Shown one piece after another: positions 58,022-64,000 of a stretch of 64,000 nucleotides of DNA (positions within the stretch are counted from its first letter, which is position 1; every line of letters begins with the position of its first letter). The position numbers and the translations under genes are program-made. A model generated the notes under the pieces. That model had not been told where the DNA came from and ran no database searches. It saw nothing but the letters and a program-made list of their open reading frames with translations. Source of the DNA: Epiperipatus broadwayi (Eukaryota > Onychophora > Udeonychophora > Euonychophora > Peripatidae); assembly GCA_028023455.1 (NCBI GenBank), contig JAQFVV010000280.1:866001-930000 (forward strand), written 5' to 3'.

Positions 58022-61000
58022 CAGGGGTGGGCACACTTTTTTCGCTGAGGGCCACATTGTCTTTCGTAACACTTCTAGTGGGCCGCAAGTAATGTAAATA
58101 GAAGTATTATTTGAAAACATAATTTTCATACAAATTTATTAATTATGTTTACATATATCGCAAAAATATATAACAAAAAATATTTTCTTATTAATGAGAT
58201 TCATGTAATTGTCTATATTTCTGCTCTAAACTGTTGTAATCCGGATTGAGACTACTAGTACCTATTCATAAAATTGAATTTAAATTTGAATCTGACAAAA
58301 CAAACCTATTCTTTGATTTGGCTGTATTCATACAGGAAAATGTCTGTTCACAAATATATGTTGAAGCAAATAGTACAACATTTTTTGGGCAAAGGTTTTC
58401 AAATTACAAAATGTATGTGAATTGAGCGATGCATAAAAACCAGTGAGTGTCATATTCATAAAAAAAATTTTCAGTGCATTATCTGATTGAAGATCTATCA
58501 ATTCAAATTGCAAATCATCCTATACACTTTCTACATTGCTGGTAAATGGATAACATAAATTAAATTTCTTTTCCAATGATTTAAAATCGGCAAAACGCAT
58601 TGAAAACTCTTCTCTTAAAATAGACAACTGCTTACCATATTTCTTTGAACAAACTTGATTGATAGTCTGTGTCTGCAATATTGGAAAATGCACAAAATTT
58701 TGATCATGGAGGTGTTTGGCCAAAAGTTGTAATTTCATTTTGATTTAATTTCCACAAATAATTCATGTGCAAAAACATTTTTGTCTTGTAATTTAATGTT
58801 CAGTTCATTTAATTTATTGAAAATGTCAACTGCAAATGCGAAATCACATACCCATTCATTGTTTTTCATGTTAGTGACAAATTCACAATTAATGTCTTTC
58901 ATTTGAAAGAAAGGCAAAATTTTTTCTCTCAGTTTCCATACCAGTTTCAGAATATTGTCAAGGCTTAACCAATGTACATTATTATGATACAACACATCTA
59001 ATTAATCACAATCCATTTCATCCAAGAAACTCCTGAACTGACTGTGATTTAGTCCTCTTGCTCTGATGACGTTTATAGCATGTATTACTTGATCAATCAC
59101 ATGTTTAAAATCCAATGAAGATTTGCATAAGCTTTCTTGATGAATTATATACAATGCAATGGTATTAAAGAATGATGTGGATGCTCTTCTTTCACTTTTT
59201 CACCAAGAAGCTTTATGAGTCCAATTGCTTTTCCTGTTAATGAAGATGCACCATCAGTTGTTATGCTTACCAATTTATTCATTAGTAATCCAGATTATTT
59301 CAGACAATTTTTAAGGCATTTATACAAATCTTTATCAGTTGTTGTATCCAAAGATTTTTCAAGTGAGAGCAACTCTTCAGTAATTGCAAAATTATGATCA
59401 ATTTCTCTGATGAATACAAGCAGTTGTGCAGTATCTTTAATATCATTGCTCTCATCCAGTGCCAAAGAGTACCAATCAAATTAAATGATTTGCTAACCTT
59501 AACTAACTGTTTTAATAAATTCTCTGAAATTGCATCTATATAACGTACTATAGTTCTTCTTGACAAAGATATTGCTTCAATTTTTGTTTTAACTTCTGGA
59601 CAGACAATGTCAACAATGGCAAGCATGGATTCATTTAAAAATTCACCTTCAGAAAATGATTTGTTATGTTTGGCAATATTATACGCAAGTACAAAACTAG
59701 TTTTCGTTGCACCAGCTTGTATGTCACTTTGTTTGACACAAAAACATTTTGTTGCCGGTTTAAACTTTTTAATAAATCATTTTCCTTTTGCTGTTTTTTA
59801 TTTTTTGATAATGTACTTGCAAACATATCATGTTCTACTTTGCAAATGCCTCTTCAAATTGTACTTCTTGAAAACAGCAATACTCTCACAGCATATTAAG
59901 CACACTGCTTTGTTTTCAACATTTGTGAAAAAATACTTCCACGTTCATTTATTGTTAAAAACATGGCATTCATTGTCAATTTTACGTGTTTTAACTATAG
60001 TCATTTCAAAATTTGGAAATTAACAGCCACGTCACACTAGTGAAACAAACGGTATACTGACAAATGCAATGATTTTAATCAAGACTGTGAGATTTAGACA
60101 AAGCAGAGCTGATTGAATAAAGAGTTCCAGGATATTTGAACAATTATTTATTTTACACATATAATGAAAACAAATTAAGCTGATAGTTTTCTACTCAATG
60201 AATTATATCTTTTATTATTACAGCATTTATGAAGCTAGCATAAAGAATAAAGAAAATAATTGAGAATAAAAAAAGTAATTGATGTTCATATATATTTTGT
60301 CACCTTTAAAGATGAAAATAATTTTTTAATCTTAGCATTATTAGTTTTTCAAATCAACTAGATTTATTATTCATTTAGTTATTTTGAAGTTGTTTACAAG
60401 AACACCTGAATTTTGTAATTAATTTTTTTTAAAAAAAGTTTCAACTGGTAATGTACGATTAATTTATCTTTAAACAGAAAAGGAAAATCTTTTAGAAACA
60501 AATGAGAGAAGTTGAATAAAAAAAAATCTTTTAGCTCTTTAGCATTTTATTTAATTACTTAATTGTATTTTTATTTAAAAGGGCATAAATTTTAAAAAAA
60601 TAAAAGTTACAAATAATTATTAACCTATGTTGTCTATTTATGTGTCATTACTAACAAGTTGTTCGATTGTTAAATGTTAAAATCTATCATAGCTATACAT
60701 TTTAAATAGGTTTGCTATTCATATTTAATGACCTCGATGTACTGGACTGAATGAAAATAGCAAAAGAAAAACAAGAATAAAGACAATACATTTCCCCTAA
60801 ATGTTTATACACTTTTATTTCAAAAGGCACTTGGGAAATGTTAATTGAGATTTTTATAGATTGTAAGTAAGATCTTTCTTTAATGGAAGTTAAAACTCTT
60901 CCATTTGTTATAAATTGATAAATTTTTTAGCAAAAGTGCTATTGTATGCTAATTTTTCCTTTGGTAAATTAGATATGTATTAATTAACACCTTTAACGGA

Positions 61001-61622
61001 AGAAAAAATACAATATTTTCTACAAATATCCCAAAAGCATTTACTTAATTGTTTTGTTGATTTATCTTGTTTTAAATCTCATGTCATATAAGCATTATGA
61101 ATTAAGTTGTATTTAAATGTCTTAGATTTTCTTTCTCCCAATTTTAAGTGAAAGAAAGCCAACTAATTAAGAAAATGTTAATGACATTTTTTTGTTGTTG
61201 TTACCAGACTAATATGTCAGTAAAGATTTCATTTTTATTAAAGATAATTGATCATGCATTTCAGTTCAAAGTTTACATTTGCAATTTAAAAAAAAACAGG
61301 TTTTTATAAACAATTTTTTAAAAATTAGTTTCATTGATTTGAAAATATTCACACATTTACAAATTGAATTTTATTTTATTCTTAAAAGACAAAAATATAT
61401 ACATGCATCAAATGCAATATTATTTTATTTTTAAGAAACAAAAATATATATATACGTCAATTATTAACTGGAAGCTATCACAATAGCTATTTTTTATTTA
61501 TATGTAAAATCTGTACAATAATATATATCTATAAGTATGACATTTTTTCACTTTTGGGCAGGCCATACAAATGCACACCAGGGGCTGCATATGGACTGTG
61601 GGCCATGGTTTGCTCATCGCTG
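58022..61622 (-). mobile_element. hAT transposon 2 (Charlie-like, GTF2IRD2-type), 3.6 kb
   Basis: Left end caggggtgggcacacttttt; right end, read inward on the - strand, cagcgatgagcaaaccatgg followed by cccacagtcc. Such caggggt...gggccaca ends are typical of Charlie-type hAT elements. The 8-bp flanks are atctatca and atctaaca (7 of 8). The transposase lies at the left end; 60000-61560 is AT-rich and non-coding. Confidence 0.85.
58328..59990 (-). pseudogene. hAT transposase pseudogene, GTF2IRD2-like
   Basis: Broken into several frames on the - strand. The N-terminal part (59826-59635) is a basic segment following a degraded zinc-finger region near 59900. The middle part (59626-59300) contains LSLSRRTIVRYIDAIS, then NLIGTLWHWMRAM overlapping the region of the first acidic residue. 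Next comes the catalytic-core segment with LYHNNVHWLSLDNILKLVWK (58995-58735; the H-x-x-W-L-S hallmark), EWVCDFAFAVDIFNKLNELN, and a C-terminal dimerisation piece (58738-58328). This matches the transposase from which vertebrate GTF2IRD2 derived its C-terminal half. Multiple stops; inactive. Confidence 0.82.
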
Positions 61623-62629
61623 ATCTAACATATTTGCTCCATTATTCTGTACTAAAGATAAAACAAGTATATATGCCTATATTAGGCCAATAGCTGAATA
61701 TTAATTATTTAATGATAAATCAACTACATCTCAAAACTAGTGTGAGAAAGCATTTGTTCTTACATTACAAAAATTACATATTGTATAAATTATAAGTACA
61801 CCATTCAATATTATTGAATCCTATGAGAGGCAAGGAAATAGATATAATATACATATTACACTTTAAAAATTGCTTTAACATTAAATTGCAGTAACTAGCA
61901 AATCCCTTAAAGTAAATATGCTTTGAAATGCTCTTAAATACTCAATAACACATTTAAACATTGCAATATAGGCAAGATGGATAATAAACAGTATACGAAC
62001 AGGCATCTGATATCTATGTGCTGGCAGTGCCAAAAGATTAATAAGCCACAATCTCTTTCACGGAGGGGCTGAATATATGCTATAGCAAGAAAAAAAAATC
62101 ACCAATTACCGAATTAACTAAATAAGCAAAGCATAAATATAATAATATATAAATAATCACAAACTCTCATATGTATGATAAAACATTTATCAAATTCATT
62201 AATGTCCGTGAATTCACAAAATATGATGATATAACAAAACTACATGTTATAATTTTATACGCTGTAAATTTTGTGCGCTGACTCTCACTACGTGTTCCCA
62301 CATACTAAATATAAAGGCTGTTCTACCCCAGTACAATAATTCATTATGTTGTATCAAATATCAGTCTAGACAATTCTAATAATTATTAAAATAAAATATT
62401 TAACTGATTATATTTCATTTAACAAAAAAAAAAAACTCATTTTTTTTTTTTTTTATCAAATCCTTGGGCAGCAAATACTATTATAAATATTCCCTTAATA
62501 CCATTTAAAGTATATTAATAATATAAACAGAAAATATAAAATTACAATTATATACTACAAAGAATAAATTTTCTGTACATATGAAACATTTACATCTACC
62601 ATTATTTTACCCGCTAGTGAAAGGATTAA
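61623..62629. other. Intron sequence
   Basis: AT-rich with A and T runs near 62425-62452. No element or gene recognised. Confidence 0.45.
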
Positions 62630-64000
62630 AGTTTGGTACTTTTCTATTCTATCATGTCAATCGCTTGATGGCATTGATGCTAAGCAAAAACACATACATA
62701 TAACATTATCGGGCCCACCCAGTTCTTTTTGAAAGAATTTGGAAATCGTACAGATTAACGTAATTCATTAACTTCCTTAATAGCATTTACTGGAACAATT
62801 TTATGGAAACATACATTATTGCTAACATTCTATTCTAGTAGAATTGCCTGTGTGGCAAAACTTGCCTCTCCCTCTCCACACACTTTACAACTATATCATG
62901 ATGTCCAAAAAATGATGTTGATAATGCTTTAATTACTGAACTGTCTTTTACTTTTTCGGGTTATTTTTGAAAAGTTTAAAACAAAAAAATAATTATTTAT
63001 TAATTTTTTGTATTGATTGATTTCTTACAACAGCTATTTTTGAAAGATAATATGTGTATGGATCTTAATGGCACACCTATTAAGAATGATTAATAATTTC
63101 CAACTTGATCGACTTTTTAAAAATTTTTTTTTTATTTCTCCTTTTTGGTTGGGTATTTCAAGATTAATTAATCAATGGATTTGGTATTTGTACAATTACT
63201 TTTGGTTTTTCTGGATAAAATTGAGAATTTTCACACTTGTGCAGCCTTCTTTTTTGTCTGAAGGCTTAACGTAATTCATTCCGATTTCCTTCATAAATTT
63301 CTGTAATTTAGTTGAGACCAATTTGATGCTACCAACAAATTTCAAAACCTACTTGAACTCCAAGTCAGTTTGAAAAGTCAAATCTTAGTCCTGCAATGTA
63401 GACCAGAAGGATATTCTTTTTTCACATCTGCAAGAATTAAAACTTTATCAATTGACATACCTTATTGCAAAGATTCTATTCCAGTAGAATTAATAAATTC
63501 CGACCGTGCAGGCCGACTTCTGTGGGTAGCAGTTGATCCGATTTTGACCTGTCAGACATTTTATTTGTCACGAGTGTGTTCTCGCGAAAACATGATTATT
63601 CACGTGAGCTTGGTCGAAATATTGTTTGGACCTACCCTTTCTGAATTGATTTGAAGGTTCAACGATGAGTAGGGAAGCATGGTGATGGGTGGACAATTGT
63701 TAGGAGGTACAGGTATGTCAAATGACTTGTAAGCTAATTCCTTTGACATGTGTATTTGAAGAGTTGTGGCATGCTGAAGTCCAGACACCCTCACACGATA
63801 CTGTAGTGAACATTGAACTATGAGCATTGGGATAAAGTGCATGACACTAAAACAGGCTGGTTGCTGCTAAACAGCATTTTTTCTTTGCTTTATAGCATAA
63901 AATTGTCCACCATCGTCTGTGGTTGCTGGCCGCCACGTATTAAATGGCCTTTCTGTGCTTTTTGGTATATATATGTAGGCCTAGAAGGCGGCAGTCGCAT
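62630..64000. mobile_element. Diverged relative of the 22377-23801 TIR element
   Basis: Begins with ggtactt near 62634. The words cgcttgatggcattgatgc and cattatcgggcc then parallel the left end of the 22.4 kb element (cgcttaatggcgttattgcc, atgttaccgggcc). At 63557-63645, attttatttgtcacgag, cgtgagcttggtcgaaat and gtttggacctaccctttc parallel attttatttgtctc, cgtgagctcgtccgaa and gtttggccctaccctttc at 23348-23440. The right TIR is not clear, so the element may run past 64000 or have lost it. The open frame at 63370-63654 falls within this repeat and is not called as a gene. Confidence 0.6.

Noticed and set aside
63370-63654. 94-codon frame near the right edge
   Set aside because: It falls inside a dispersed repeat related to the element at 22377-23801, whose matching region has no equivalent open frame.

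Overview
This is an AT-rich (I estimate about three quarters A+T), intron-dominated stretch of an animal nuclear genome. There are no bacterial-type genes, operons or CRISPR arrays. Compact exons with GT-AG borders sit in introns of up to about 19.5 kb. The mobile elements are of kinds common in invertebrates: RTE-like LINEs, a Ty3/gypsy LTR element, a Penelope-like fragment, hAT transposons and many hairpin MITEs. I would guess an invertebrate, possibly lophotrochozoan (mollusc-like), but nothing here fixes the species.

Host gene. One gene crosses the window on the + strand: an orthologue of RALGAPA1, the catalytic alpha subunit of the Ral GTPase-activating complex. Eight exons can be placed at 10338-10593, 10674-10865, 15825-15896, 15995-16042, 18897-18959, 19169-19276, 30233-30382 and 49945-50132. 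They join in one open frame of 359 codons. The first two and the last are best supported; the others rest on splice sites plus phase continuity. Six consecutive internal exons are phase 1-1 and multiples of three, and encode a Ser/Asp/Pro-rich, probably disordered linker. The start of the gene and the catalytic Rap/Ran-GAP end lie outside the window.

Layout. 1-4.3 kb: hairpin MITEs, a Penelope-like GIY-YIG remnant and a telomere-like repeat. 4.9-7.1 kb: a decayed LINE. 10.3-30.4 kb: seven exons, with LINE debris, a 0.76 kb inverted-repeat element and an RTE copy split by a 1.4 kb TIR element. 32.7-44.4 kb: a dead gypsy element on the - strand, broken by a 4.3 kb palindrome and carrying two more elements in its right LTR. 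45.3-48.5 kb: an almost full-length dead RTE on the - strand. 49.9 kb: the last exon. 51.5-61.6 kb: two dead hAT transposons with recognisable ends and near-perfect 8-bp target duplications. 62.6 kb to the end: a relative of the 22-24 kb TIR element.

Main discovery candidates. (1) A repeat family (19.75-20.5 kb, 41.8-42.65 kb, and two fragments) carries a type I hammerhead-ribozyme-like core, with stem-II base changes that keep pairing. In one copy a truncated direct repeat unit starts within a few bases of the predicted cleavage site, the layout expected of Penelope/retrozyme-type elements. A second hairpin family (42.85-43.53 kb) carries a related, degraded core. (2) A 4.34 kb near-perfect palindrome (two arms of about 2.16 kb, 17-nt loop) is inserted in the gypsy element and matches no element I recognise. 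(3) A tandem TAGCAG acceptor in the host gene would, with one exon choice, create an in-frame stop.
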